Of a stretch of DNA of 64,000 nt, positions 18,388 to 27,192 are shown one piece after another. Numbering within the stretch: the first letter of the stretch is position 1; every line of letters starts with the position of its first letter. The stretch comes from an uncultured Opitutales bacterium (GTDB lineage: Bacteria; Verrucomicrobiota; Verrucomicrobiia; Opitutales; Seribacteraceae), in the NCBI GenBank assembly GCA_943789375.1, contig CALSTX010000019.1:1-64000 (forward strand), in the 5' to 3' direction. Both the position numbers and the translations under genes were made by a program. Under the pieces are notes generated by a model that saw nothing but the letters and a program-made list of their open reading frames with translations, was not told the origin of the DNA and made no database searches.

Positions 18388-18945
18388 TTAAACCGTGCGC
18401 AAGTCTTCTTCCTTCGACGATAGTGCACGGTTTATCTTATTAACCGAGTCATCTGTAATTTTTTGAACTTCCTTTTCGGATCTTTTAAAATCGTCTTCTG
18501 GTAATCCGTCTTTTTGTGCTACTTTTAGTGCATCCATCGCTTCCTTTCTCGAGGCACGAATACCGATGCGGCTGTTTTCCGCAAAGCCTTGAGCCATTTT
18601 GCAAAGTTCTTCCCGGCGTTCACCGCTTAATTCTGGCATTGGCATACGGATGAGTTCACCATTAACGATAGGGGTGATTCCTAGCCTTGCATCAATTAAA
18701 GCTTTTTCAATCGGTTGTGCGGTAGATTTATCCCAAGGTTGGATTTGAATAGTTCGAGCATCGGGAGTGGTGATCGCAGCAACATCTCGAAGTTTCATAC
18801 TAGATCCGTAAACATCAACAGTAATATTTTCGACCATTGAAGGGTTTGCTTTACCCGTGTGTAAGGTAGAGAATTCATGAGTGACATGATCGATTGATTT
18901 GTTCATGTCTTGATTCATTTTTTTGAAGATAGGTTCTGTTTCCAT
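18388..18945 (-). CDS. frr: Ribosome recycling factor
   Basis: 185 residues, the standard length. It splits post-termination ribosomes with EF-G. Recognisable parts are LHTGKANPSMVENI, YGSSMKLRDVAAITTPDARTI, IQPWDKSTAQPIEKAL and the helix IRASRKEAMDAL followed by EKEVQKITDD. It follows pyrH by 46 bases, the usual pyrH-frr pairing. The expected rpsB-tsf upstream part of this operon is absent; a tRNA-Gln lies there instead, on the other strand. Confidence 0.97.
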   Translation of the reverse strand: METEPIFKKMNQDMNKSIDHVTHEFSTLHTGKANPSMVENITVDVYGSSMKLRDVAAITTPDARTIQIQPWDKSTAQPIEKALIDARLGITPIVNGELIRMPMPELSGERREELCKMAQGFAENSRIGIRASRKEAMDALKVAQKDGLPEDDFKRSEKEVQKITDDSVNKINRALSSKEEDLRTV

Positions 18946-18991
18946 GACTATATTTCTGGTAGATTGTTTGTGGTTTATGCTCAGAAAGTAA

Positions 18992-19708
18992 TCAGCGCAC
19001 TGTTGTTCCGATAGTTTGACCAGAAACGGCCGTTCTGATTGATTGCTCTTTTTCTAGGTCAAAAACAAGGATTGGCATTTTGTTGTCCATACAAAGAGAA
19101 AAAGCGGTAGAGTCCATAACCGACAGTCTTTTTTCTAAGCATTCCATATAAGTTAATGATTGATACTTTTTGGCGTCATTGAACTTATGAGGGTCTTTGT
19201 CATAAATTCCATCAACCTTTGTCGCTTTGAGAATAATTTCGGCAGATATTTCGCTCGCCCGCAAGGCAGCGGTTGTATCTGTGGAAAAATAGGGATTTCC
19301 TGTACCCGCGACAAAAATTACGATGCGACCCCGTTCTAGATGCCTGATCGCTCTTCTTTGGATGTAAGGTTCTGCGAGTTTGTCCATGGGGATCGCACTT
19401 TGTACGCGCACCACGGCCCCCATTTTTTCAAGGCGGTCCATGATCGCCAAACCATTAATGACGGTAGCAAGCATACCCATGGAATCTCCAGTTGTTCGGT
19501 CGATCCCCTTATCGCTTCCCTGTAAGCCGCGAAAAATATTTCCTCCTCCCACCACAAGCCCGATTTGTACTCCCATATCAGCAACCGCTTTAATTTCAGC
19601 ACATATTTTTTCTAGGGATTGAGCATAGATAGGTTCTCCTTCTTTTCGGCTACCTAAAATTTCGCCACTAATTTTTAAAATGATTCGTTTGAATTTAGAT
19701 TTTTCCAT
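18992..19708 (-). CDS. pyrH: UMP kinase
   Basis: 238 residues, bacterial hexameric UMP kinase of the amino-acid-kinase fold (UMP plus ATP gives UDP plus ADP). It shows [59 protein letters not shown] (UTP/UMP pocket) and [13 protein letters not shown]. It is first in the minus-strand set pyrH-frr-proB-helicase; its promoter should lie in the 67 bases shared with the divergent tRNA-Gln promoter. Confidence 0.97.
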   Translation of the reverse strand: MEKSKFKRIILKISGEILGSRKEGEPIYAQSLEKICAEIKAVADMGVQIGLVVGGGNIFRGLQGSDKGIDRTTGDSMGMLATVINGLAIMDRLEKMGAVVRVQSAIPMDKLAEPYIQRRAIRHLERGRIVIFVAGTGNPYFSTDTTAALRASEISAEIILKATKVDGIYDKDPHKFNDAKKYQSLTYMECLEKRLSVMDSTAFSLCMDNKMPILVFDLEKEQSIRTAVSGQTIGTTVR

Positions 19709-19735
19709 GTATTAAATTTCTTACTTCCATATCTC

Positions 19736-19763
19736 TTGACTTTAGACTGGCTGGTTTCATAAT
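19736..19763 (+). promoter_or_regulatory. Sigma-70-type promoter of tRNA-Gln
   Basis: TTGACT (19736-19741), 16-base spacer, CATAAT (19758-19763), then 12 bases to the tRNA. Both boxes match the consensus in five of six positions. Confidence 0.7.
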
Positions 19764-19775
19764 GTTTTATGAGCT

Positions 19776-19849
19776 AGCCTGGTGGTGTAATGGTAGCACA
19801 GGAGTTTTTGGTACTCTCAGTCGGGGTTCGAATCCCTGCCGGGCTGCCA
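19776..19849 (+). tRNA. tRNA-Gln (anticodon TTG)
   Basis: Cloverleaf is readable. Acceptor AGCCTGG pairs with CCGGGCT; the anticodon stem GGAGT/ACTCT encloses loop TTTTGGT with anticodon TTG; the T arm contains GGTTCGAATCC; discriminator G and an encoded CCA complete the 74 bases. Confidence 0.95.
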
Positions 19850-19876
19850 CTTTTCTAAAACTGCTAAAAAGCATAA

Positions 19877-21649
19877 TTAGTTAGAAGGTGGTGGCAGTTC
19901 AAATGGATTGAATTCTTGTTCTGTTGCAGTGGGGGGTGGCGTATTAAAGACATTACCCAAAGGAACGGATGTATCGTTTTTATCTAAATCTTTGTTGAAT
20001 GGAGCAGGTGGAGGTAAGGGAGCAAAATCAAAGGGATCCTTTGGCTCTTTTTTGTCTGTTGCTTTATTATCAAAAGGATTTGCATTGGTTGCCGGGGAAG
20101 GAGGAGCATCAAAAGGATTAAAACCATCTGCTGGTGGAAGAGGAGGCGGAGGTGCTATGTTTCCTTCTTGATTAACCGGTGATGGAAGCGGCGATTGGTC
20201 AAACGGATTGAAGTCATCAACCGGAGGAGGCGGCGCTTGTCGTGGACTATTCTTTTCCGTAGGCTTCGGTGAATCCACTGTAATCGGAGGTAGAGGAGGG
20301 GGGGGCGGAATTGAATTTGATTTCGTCTCAACTTTCGGAATTACTTGTTGAGTTTGTGCCTCATTTACAGCTTTAGGAGGTAGAGGGGGAACTGGAGGCA
20401 GGTTGTCACCAAATGGATTCAGTTCCACTTGTTTTGTGGCTTTGGGTATACTTTTCCCGGTCGGCTTTTTGGGGGTTGCGGGTTTTAAAACTGGGGCCGG
20501 GGTTGGCTCAGGGGGAACAACAGGTGGAGGTGGAGGGAGTTTCTCCAAACTAGGAACAATTTCATCTGAAGGTATTGCACTTGGTTTGGCCGGTTGTTTA
20601 GGGATTTTAATTGTTGGAATATTTGGCTGCTCTTTGACAATTTTTGTTTCCAGAGGCTTTTCAGTTGGAGGATCGATGGTTTTAGCACCTGGTGTCTGAT
20701 TTACTGGAATGACCGGGGATTCATTTACTAAATTAATAACATCAGTATTTTTCTCAGATATATCTTCCTCAGTTTGAATTCGCTGTCCAGTTAAGAGATT
20801 TTGAATCGGAGCCCCATCAACAAAACGGAGTTCTGAAATCTTTTTCCCCTTTGGATCCCATTCAGTGCAAATGCCATGTTCCTGATTGTTTTTGAAATTG
20901 TAATCAAACTGTTGCTGACCATTGGGGAACCACCCTTTGGAATTTCCTTCCATTTTATCATCTGTAAACTGAGCAATCAGTCTCTGTTGCCCAGATTCGT
21001 ACCAAATGGTTCGGAGCCCATGCTGTTTATCTTTTTGGTAAAAAAGACCAAGCTTCCTTTGCCCTGACTGATACCACTCTGAGGATGGGCCTTCGCGCAA
21101 ACCATGCCTGTAGATGGTTGAAGACTTTTGGGTGCCATCCAAGTACCACTCATTAGCCTCGCCGTGAGGGGATCCATTTCTCATGACAATCTCTAGGATT
21201 TTTTGTCCATTGGGATGCCATTCAGTTTTGGGTCCATTCAGCTTGCCATTCTCGAAGGTCTCTTCGCGTAGTAATTCTCCTGTAATTCTATATTCAGATG
21301 ACAGACCGTGCCTGCTACCATCCCGATAATTAATCGACCTTCTTTTTCGCCCATTGTAGAAAAACTCAACAGTTTCGCCGTGCTTTTTACCATTTTGCCA
21401 AGAGGAAACTGATTTTGTTGGGCTTTGCTCAAAGGTTTCAATCGCTTTACCGGTAAATAACTTAGCATCTCTGCTTGCATTACCATCATTTCCTGTGCTT
21501 CGGACTAATCCTTCTTGGTCAGAACTAAGCCAGTGGAGCATGACCGTATTTTCAGGACCAGCTGTGCGAGTGGGGGAAGTACTTACGCAAGAGGAAAAAC
21601 AACCCAAAAGTAAAAGAGTGAGAAGTGGGAATAAAATCTTTTTCATCAC
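19877..21649 (-). CDS. MORN-repeat lipoprotein with proline-rich tail carrying NPF motifs
   Basis: 590 residues. A lipoprotein signal ends at Cys17 (LLLLGC). Residues about 85-280 hold eight tandem MORN_2/YwqK-type repeats of about 24 residues, each of the form NG-x(2)-HG-x(5)-W/Y-x(2)-G. The rest is a low-complexity proline-rich tail with PPPPPLPP-like runs and six related elements: NPFGD (residue 411), NPFDQ (481), NPFDA (511), NPFDN (524), DPFDF (538) and NPFEL (581). MORN repeats usually act in protein or lipid contact. NPF motifs are EH-domain ligands in eukaryotes, and NPFxD is bound by the yeast Sla1 SHD1 domain; relevance here is inference. It ends 27 bases from the convergent tRNA-Gln. 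Relatives lie at 31909 and 45150. Confidence 0.85.
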   Translation of the reverse strand: MMKKILFPLLTLLLLGCFSSCVSTSPTRTAGPENTVMLHWLSSDQEGLVRSTGNDGNASRDAKLFTGKAIETFEQSPTKSVSSWQNGKKHGETVEFFYNGRKRRSINYRDGSRHGLSSEYRITGELLREETFENGKLNGPKTEWHPNGQKILEIVMRNGSPHGEANEWYLDGTQKSSTIYRHGLREGPSSEWYQSGQRKLGLFYQKDKQHGLRTIWYESGQQRLIAQFTDDKMEGNSKGWFPNGQQQFDYNFKNNQEHGICTEWDPKGKKISELRFVDGAPIQNLLTGQRIQTEEDISEKNTDVINLVNESPVIPVNQTPGAKTIDPPTEKPLETKIVKEQPNIPTIKIPKQPAKPSAIPSDEIVPSLEKLPPPPPVVPPEPTPAPVLKPATPKKPTGKSIPKATKQVELNPFGDNLPPVPPLPPKAVNEAQTQQVIPKVETKSNSIPPPPPLPPITVDSPKPTEKNSPRQAPPPPVDDFNPFDQSPLPSPVNQEGNIAPPPPLPPADGFNPFDAPPSPATNANPFDNKATDKKEPKDPFDFAPLPPPAPFNKDLDKNDTSVPLGNVFNTPPPTATEQEFNPFELPPPSN

Positions 21650-21807
21650 AATAAGTAATGAACTTCGAGAAAGTTTGTGGCAAGTGGTTTTTATTTCTTC
21701 GGTCAGCGAGATTTAGTTCAAATCTTACCTTTAGTTCCCTGTGGAAAAAAATATTACTGATATGAAGAGAAAAAAGTGTTTAATTGAATACAGGCAGAGA
21801 TAACTAA

Positions 21808-22182
21808 TTACAATTCATTGTTAAAAAGAAATTCTTCGAGTTCGCGTCTTTGTTTTTTGGTCGGCTTTCCCTTGGTTTGCATTCTAAATCTTTTAGATTC
21901 TGCCTCTGCTTCTAGGTATTTTTCTGGGGGAGTTAAGTCTTTAAAGAATTCTTTCGATTTGACCGCAGAAACTCTTTGCGTGAGAAGTTCGATTACCTGG
22001 ATAGACAAGAGCAACGGTCCTTTTCTTAGCTCTATCAAATCTCCCTTTTTTATTTCTTTTGAGGGTTTTGCTTTAACCTCATTTACTTTAATTTGATTTC
22101 CCTTGCATGCATCAGTTGCGTAAGACCGAGTTTTGAAAAACCGTGTGTGCCACAACCACTTATCAAGCCGCATGCTTTCCAT
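21808..22182 (-). CDS. S4-domain RNA-binding protein (Hsp15-like)
   Basis: 124 residues. An N-terminal S4 domain starts MRLDKWLWHTRFFKTR and continues with ATDACKGNQIKVNEVKAKPS and KKGDLIEL, as in Hsp15/HslR. That protein binds stalled large ribosomal subunits carrying a nascent chain. A basic C-terminal tail (KGKPTKKQRRELEEF) follows. The start at 22182 lies 3 bases after the stop of the XRE regulator; an in-frame ATG at 22173 gives the more usual MRLDKWLW start. Likely co-transcribed with the regulator. Confidence 0.85.
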   Translation of the reverse strand: MESMRLDKWLWHTRFFKTRSYATDACKGNQIKVNEVKAKPSKEIKKGDLIELRKGPLLLSIQVIELLTQRVSAVKSKEFFKDLTPPEKYLEAEAESKRFRMQTKGKPTKKQRRELEEFLFNNEL

Positions 22183-22185
22183 ACA

Positions 22186-22620
22186 CTACTCTTTGGATGC
22201 AGAGATTCTAATATCGAGTTGAATTTTCTTTTTTGTTTTTAAAGTTATTGTAAGGTTTTTTCTTTGTTGATCAGGTAATTCAATCTTTTTTATATGCTTT
22301 GATTTAATCCCCGCTTTATTCAGGACATAAGGTAGGAAATTTAAAAGTTCCGGTGAATAGTCAGCAAAGTCAGGGATAAGAAAATCACGCTTGGAAAATT
22401 TGAGTCCAGCCAAAATTAAAAGATATCTCTCCTGATCACTCAACCCAAGTCCGAGGGCAATTTTATTAACGGTTTTGGAACCAGCGGAACGAATGCCATT
22501 CTCGACATCATTCACAATTGAAGTTGCAACCCCGCTCGCCTTTGCTAGCTGTGGTTGAGTCTGACCTGCTTTGGCGCGGAGTACTTTGATTTGCTTCCCG
22601 AATTGTTTTTCATTACTCAT
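22186..22620 (-). CDS. XRE-family helix-turn-helix regulator
   Basis: 144 residues. Residues about 6-65 form an HTH_3 domain: LRAKAGQTQPQLAKASGV, SIVNDVENGIRSAGSKTVNKIALGLGL. The remainder has no domain I recognise; it is basic toward the end (KTKKKIQLDIRIS). No toxin-like partner lies beside it; the neighbour downstream is the S4 protein, 3 bases away. Target and signal unknown. Confidence 0.8.
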   Translation of the reverse strand: MSNEKQFGKQIKVLRAKAGQTQPQLAKASGVATSIVNDVENGIRSAGSKTVNKIALGLGLSDQERYLLILAGLKFSKRDFLIPDFADYSPELLNFLPYVLNKAGIKSKHIKKIELPDQQRKNLTITLKTKKKIQLDIRISASKE

Positions 22621-22672
22621 TCAACCATTCTTGATGGCTGTGCTCTTAGAGGCAAGCCTATGTTTTTATTAC

Positions 22673-24076
22673 TTACGGTTTTTTGAGAATTTTTGCTCTG
22701 TAAAGAATGGGAGCTGTGTTATTCCCCTCGGTTACAGTCTGGTTTTCATCTCTGGCTAAAGGAGTGAGTTGTAAAAGAAATGCATCATTGTTTACCATAT
22801 CAGTCACAAGGGTAGGGTGACTCTCAAAGTTTTTTTCTCTCGGTGGATTTTGTGTTGGAGTGGATTTTTGGGTGGTTTCGGGATTGAGTGAGAAGCTATC
22901 CACAGAATGTTCAATTTTATCTTTGTATTTCCATAGCAGCAAAGCAATCGAGACCAAGCAACCAACGAGGAGAAAATAAACCCACCATGGAGTTTTCTTG
23001 ATTTTTGGGTATGCAGGCTTTTCGCCCTGAATGGTTTCATCCCACTCTTCCCATTCTCTTATCGCTTTACGCCGTTCGATAATAGAACCAATAATAATAG
23101 CGAATTCATAAAGCACATAAAGAGGGATCGTTAAGATACATAGGCTGACAGGATCCCCACCTGGCGTAATCAACGCCGCCGATACCATAAGGATGACCAG
23201 AACGATTTTTCTACTGTTTCGCAATTTACTGACTGAAAGGACTCCGATGCGTATGAGCAAAACAAGTACCAACGGGAATTGAAATGCAAGCCCCACCGCG
23301 AATGTCATCCAAATAACTGTACTGTAGTAGTTGCCAGCCTCGGGACGATAAACATCTAACCCTAATACATTGAAAGAAAATTCGATGGTAAAAGCAAGGG
23401 AGACTGGAAGGATAAAGAGGTAGGTCATGGAGGCACCGGCAATAAACAAGAGGGTGGCGGCGACACAACCTGGAAAGAAAATCCTTTTTTCTTTGGGAGT
23501 TAATCCAGGCACCACAAAACCACCCACAAAATACAGGATCGCGGGCAGGGAGATTCCAAGCCCACCCAGAAAGCAAATTTTCATGGCAATAAAAATAGGG
23601 GAATAAGACCTGATGACTTGGAGCAGATTACGGTTTTGACCATTGGCAAAATGGGCCAGAATCCGAGTTTGGTGGTGTGGGTTCTCAATGCCCCATTTAA
23701 GAAGGTCAATTTCTTTAGCACTACGAAGGAGCCTAAGGTCAACATTTTGTTTTTCCAAGGGTTCTTCATACTCTTCGAGTCCGATGCTTTGAAGATCGAT
23801 ACCAATTTCACCGAAGTCTTCCACCGCTTTGATCAGAGGGACTTGCAGGATTTTTACGGAGTCCTGCATAAAGACAGCAATACCAAGGCACCCTAAAATA
23901 AAAGCACAAACACATTTTAAAATGACCCACCTTAATTCTTCAAGATGATCTAAAAAATGCATCGCGTTTGGATCTGACTGGTCTTTGCTGCTCTTCTTTT
24001 TTAGAGCACTGAGTAAGCCGTCGTTACGAAAACGCTCACCAAAAGACTTCGGTCCAGATGAATCTTTAAGGGTCAT
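22673..24076 (-). CDS. tatC: Sec-independent translocase subunit TatC, extended form
   Basis: 467 residues against about 250 for typical TatC. The family start is MHFLDHLEELRWVI (about residue 39), followed by TM1. An insertion of about 80 hydrophilic residues (IDLQSIGLEEYEEP to NRNLLQVIRSYSP) separates TM1 from TM2. Then come the TatC core pieces GISLPAILYFVGGFVVPGLTPKEKR, FILPVSLAF, WMTFAVGLAFQFPLV and AALITPGGDP. After the six-helix core a seventh membrane segment (VYFLLVGCLVSIALLLW) and about 90 polar residues follow. It forms the twin-arginine receptor with TatA/B, needed here for substrates such as the Gfo/Idh oxidoreductase at 12625. No tatA is visible beside it. Confidence 0.93.
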   Translation of the reverse strand: MTLKDSSGPKSFGERFRNDGLLSALKKKSSKDQSDPNAMHFLDHLEELRWVILKCVCAFILGCLGIAVFMQDSVKILQVPLIKAVEDFGEIGIDLQSIGLEEYEEPLEKQNVDLRLLRSAKEIDLLKWGIENPHHQTRILAHFANGQNRNLLQVIRSYSPIFIAMKICFLGGLGISLPAILYFVGGFVVPGLTPKEKRIFFPGCVAATLLFIAGASMTYLFILPVSLAFTIEFSFNVLGLDVYRPEAGNYYSTVIWMTFAVGLAFQFPLVLVLLIRIGVLSVSKLRNSRKIVLVILMVSAALITPGGDPVSLCILTIPLYVLYEFAIIIGSIIERRKAIREWEEWDETIQGEKPAYPKIKKTPWWVYFLLVGCLVSIALLLWKYKDKIEHSVDSFSLNPETTQKSTPTQNPPREKNFESHPTLVTDMVNNDAFLLQLTPLARDENQTVTEGNNTAPILYRAKILKKP

Positions 24077-24312
24077 AATTATATGTATTGAAGGCGTGCA
24101 AGCATGCTGAAATCTGAAGTGAATCTATGAACGATTATTACAAATTCGTCCATGCTTAAACGAGTAAATCTTACAGACTTACTACGGGTATCTAAGTCAC
24201 CCGTTGACAAAACACTGAAAAAATAAGATGAATTTACTTTCGTTTTCAAAACTCTACTTGAAAATTCAGGAAGAGATTGATTCAAACTAGAAGCTAACTT
24301 AAACCTCAAAAA

Positions 24313-27096
24313 ATGGCACAGAAAAAGAAGGCAAAATCCGCCAAGAGTAAATCCACCGGTAAAGTCGCTAAAAAGCGAAGTTCCGCAAAATCTAACGACC
24401 CAAAGTATGTATACGATTTTGGAAAAAAGACGGATGGCGACGCTAAGCTAAGAGAGTTGCTTGGCGGCAAAGGAGCGAATCTTGCTGAAATGGCTAAGAT
24501 TGGTTTACCCGTGCCTCCAGGGTTTACGATTACAACAGAAGTTTGTTCATACTTCTACGACCACAAACGCAACTATCCCAAATGTCTTGATGCGCAAATT
24601 AAGAATTCTGTTGCTATCATGGAGAAACAGCTTGGCAAGAAGTTGGGTGACATGAAAAAGCCACTGTTGCTTTCTGTCCGTTCAGGGGCTCGAGATTCTA
24701 TGCCAGGAATGATGGACACTATCCTAAATCTTGGTCTTAACGATGAAACAGTTGGTGCTTTAGCTGAAGCTTCCGGTAATGCTCGTTTTGCCTGGGATTG
24801 TTATCGTCGGTTTATTCAAATGTATGGTGATGTGGTAATGGGAGTGCAAAAACTTCCAAGCGAAGATCATGACCCATTTGAAGCTCTCATTGAAGATTTT
24901 AAAAAGGAGATATTTCCTAAAGATAAAGGCGAGGTAGATGATTCCCGGATTTCAACAGAGCAAATGAAAGAATTGGTTGCTCGTTTCAAAAACCTTGTAA
25001 AGAAAAGATCCGGCCAGGATTTTCCAACCTGCCCTTGGGAGCAGTTAGAAGGCTCGGTTGGTGCCGTTTTTAGTTCTTGGATGAATGACCGTGCAACTGT
25101 TTACCGCAGAAAATATGGTATACCTGCAGAATGGGGGACCGCGGTAAATGTACAAGCCATGGTTTTTGGTAACACAGGCAAAAAGTCGGGTTCTGGTGTT
25201 GGCTTTACTCGTGATCCGGCCACTGGCGAAAAGGTCCTTTACGGTGAATTCCTTACTGACGCCCAAGGGGAAGATGTAGTTGCTGGTGTTCGCACTCCGC
25301 AACCGGTCGCCAAGCTTAAACGTGTCCTACCTAAACCTTTCAAGGAATTAGTCCTTGTCCAAAAAAAGTTGGAAAAACACTTTAAGGATATGCAGGATTT
25401 TGAGTTTACTATTGAAAATGAAAAGCTCTACATGCTGCAAACCCGCAACGGTAAGCGTACTGGTTTAGCAGCTGTTAGAATTGCCGCAGAAATGGTAAAG
25501 GAAAGACTTATTGATTGGAAGACTGCGATTACTCGAGTTCCTGCTGAGCAACTTGACCAAGTATTAGCTCCTGTTTTTGATGTCGCTGCGCAAAAAGCTG
25601 CAGGCAAGCTTTGCAAGGGTTTGCCCGCTGGACCAGGTGCCGCATCAGGTAAGATCTGCTTAAATGCTGAACGCGCTGTGGAAGCAGCCAAGAAAAGTAC
25701 TGTTTTATTAGTGCGCCAAGAAACATCTCCTGAGGATTTGCGTGGAATGATTGCGGCAGAAGGAATTTTAACCGCAAGAGGCGGTGTTTCCTCCCACGCT
25801 GCCCTTGTTGCCCGACAAATGGGCAAGGTATGTGTCTGTGGTGCTGCTGACCTTGATGTAGATTATCACAATCGTACTGTCAAAGTGAACGGTAAGACCT
25901 TTAAGGAAGGGGACTACATGTCAATCAATGGTACCACCGGTGAGGTTTACGCAGGTGAGTTAAAAACGGCTCCATCTGAGATTATTCAGGTCTTGGTTGA
26001 GAAAAAACTAGACCCCAAAAAGAGCCAAGCGTACCAAAACTTTTCACAGCTTATGAATTGGTGTGAGAAAGCAACCAAGATGACGGTTCGCACTAATGCG
26101 GATTCCCCATCTCAGGTGGCAAATGCCATTGCCTTTGGTGCCACGGGAATTGGGCTTTGTCGTACCGAGCACATGTTCTTTGAAGGCAACCGTATTGATG
26201 CAATGCGCCAAATGATTCTCGCCGACAACGAAGCAGACAGAAGGAAAGCCCTCAAAAAGCTACTTCCTTACCAGCGTAAGGATTTTCAGGGAATATTTAA
26301 GGCTCTTGCAGGTAGACCGGCAACAATCCGTTTGCTGGACCCACCTTTGCACGAGTTCCTGCCACATGATTTGCAAGCTCAGCGTGACTTAGCCAAGAAG
26401 CTTGGCGTTTCTTTGGCTTCGATTAAAAAGCGTGTTGAAGATCTCCATGAATTCAATCCCATGCTTGGTCACCGGGGATGTCGTTTGGGCGTTTCTTATT
26501 CTGAAATTACTGAAATGCAAGCTCAGGCAATCATAGAAGCTGCTATTCTTGTTCAAAAGAGCGGTATTGAGGTAAATCCAGAAATTATGGTTCCTCTCGT
26601 AGGTTTCCCCCGCGAACTTGAACTTCAAGTTCAGGTTATTCACGACACGGCGAAAAAAGTTTTTGCAGCGAAGGGAGAAAAAGTAAAATACATGGTCGGT
26701 ACCATGATAGAGATTCCTCGTGCAGCCTTGGTTGCAGATGAGATTGCTAAGACTGCCCAATTCTTCAGCTTTGGAACCAATGACTTAACTCAGACCACCA
26801 TGGGAATGAGCCGGGATGATTCTGGAAGCTTTTTACCGAATTACACCGAATTGGACATTATTGATGCAAACCCATTTGCCAGTGTTGACCAAAGTGGTGT
26901 TGGGCAGCTTATGGAGATCGGGGTTAAGAAAGGAAAAGCGGGTCGTCGCAATATCAAACTCGGCATTTGTGGCGAACATGGTGGAGACCCAAAGAGCGTT
27001 GAGTTTTGCCATAAGATTGGCTTGCACTATGTAAGTTGTTCCCCATTCCGTGTTCCAACAGCACGCCTAGCGGCAGCACAAGCAGCAGTAAGCTAA
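24313..27096 (+). CDS. ppdK: Pyruvate, phosphate dikinase
   Basis: 927 residues. Interconverts pyruvate, ATP and Pi with PEP, AMP and PPi. The N-terminal ATP-grasp part includes [23 protein letters not shown] and [16 protein letters not shown]. The central swivelling domain has the phospho-His in [16 protein letters not shown]. The C-terminal TIM barrel has [36 protein letters not shown] and [13 protein letters not shown]. An unusual Lys/Ala/Ser-rich extension of about 30 residues precedes the conserved start. PPi-dependent glycolysis would fit with the membrane pyrophosphatase at 42731, which shares the PPi pool. It is divergent from tatC and followed by a strong terminator. Confidence 0.97.
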   Translation: MAQKKKAKSAKSKSTGKVAKKRSSAKSNDPKYVYDFGKKTDGDAKLRELLGGKGANLAEMAKIGLPVPPGFTITTEVCSYFYDHKRNYPKCLDAQIKNSVAIMEKQLGKKLGDMKKPLLLSVRSGARDSMPGMMDTILNLGLNDETVGALAEASGNARFAWDCYRRFIQMYGDVVMGVQKLPSEDHDPFEALIEDFKKEIFPKDKGEVDDSRISTEQMKELVARFKNLVKKRSGQDFPTCPWEQLEGSVGAVFSSWMNDRATVYRRKYGIPAEWGTAVNVQAMVFGNTGKKSGSGVGFTRDPATGEKVLYGEFLTDAQGEDVVAGVRTPQPVAKLKRVLPKPFKELVLVQKKLEKHFKDMQDFEFTIENEKLYMLQTRNGKRTGLAAVRIAAEMVKERLIDWKTAITRVPAEQLDQVLAPVFDVAAQKAAGKLCKGLPAGPGAASGKICLNAERAVEAAKKSTVLLVRQETSPEDLRGMIAAEGILTARGGVSSHAALVARQMGKVCVCGAADLDVDYHNRTVKVNGKTFKEGDYMSINGTTGEVYAGELKTAPSEIIQVLVEKKLDPKKSQAYQNFSQLMNWCEKATKMTVRTNADSPSQVANAIAFGATGIGLCRTEHMFFEGNRIDAMRQMILADNEADRRKALKKLLPYQRKDFQGIFKALAGRPATIRLLDPPLHEFLPHDLQAQRDLAKKLGVSLASIKKRVEDLHEFNPMLGHRGCRLGVSYSEITEMQAQAIIEAAILVQKSGIEVNPEIMVPLVGFPRELELQVQVIHDTAKKVFAAKGEKVKYMVGTMIEIPRAALVADEIAKTAQFFSFGTNDLTQTTMGMSRDDSGSFLPNYTELDIIDANPFASVDQSGVGQLMEIGVKKGKAGRRNIKLGICGEHGGDPKSVEFCHKIGLHYVSCSPFRVPTARLAAAQAAVS

Positions 27097-27123
27097 AAGG
27101 AAAGCTTGTCCGAAATTTTCTTA

Positions 27124-27164
27124 AAAAGAGAGGTTCGATCATGAATGATCGAGCCTCTTTTTTT
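27124..27164 (+). terminator. Rho-independent terminator after ppdK
   Basis: A long stem, AGAGGTTCGATCAT against ATGATCGAGCCTCT with one G-T pair, around a two- to four-base loop, followed by seven T. Confidence 0.93.
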
Positions 27165-27192
27165 GTATAGCTGAGTCGATTGAAAATATCCA

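Noticed and set aside
19908-20699. Gly-rich plus-strand frames across the MORN/NPF gene
   Set aside because: They are reverse-strand reflections of the proline-rich tail.
24079-24309. Minus-strand frame of 76 codons between tatC and ppdK
   Set aside because: No family likeness; does not look like TatA; lies in the expected promoter region.
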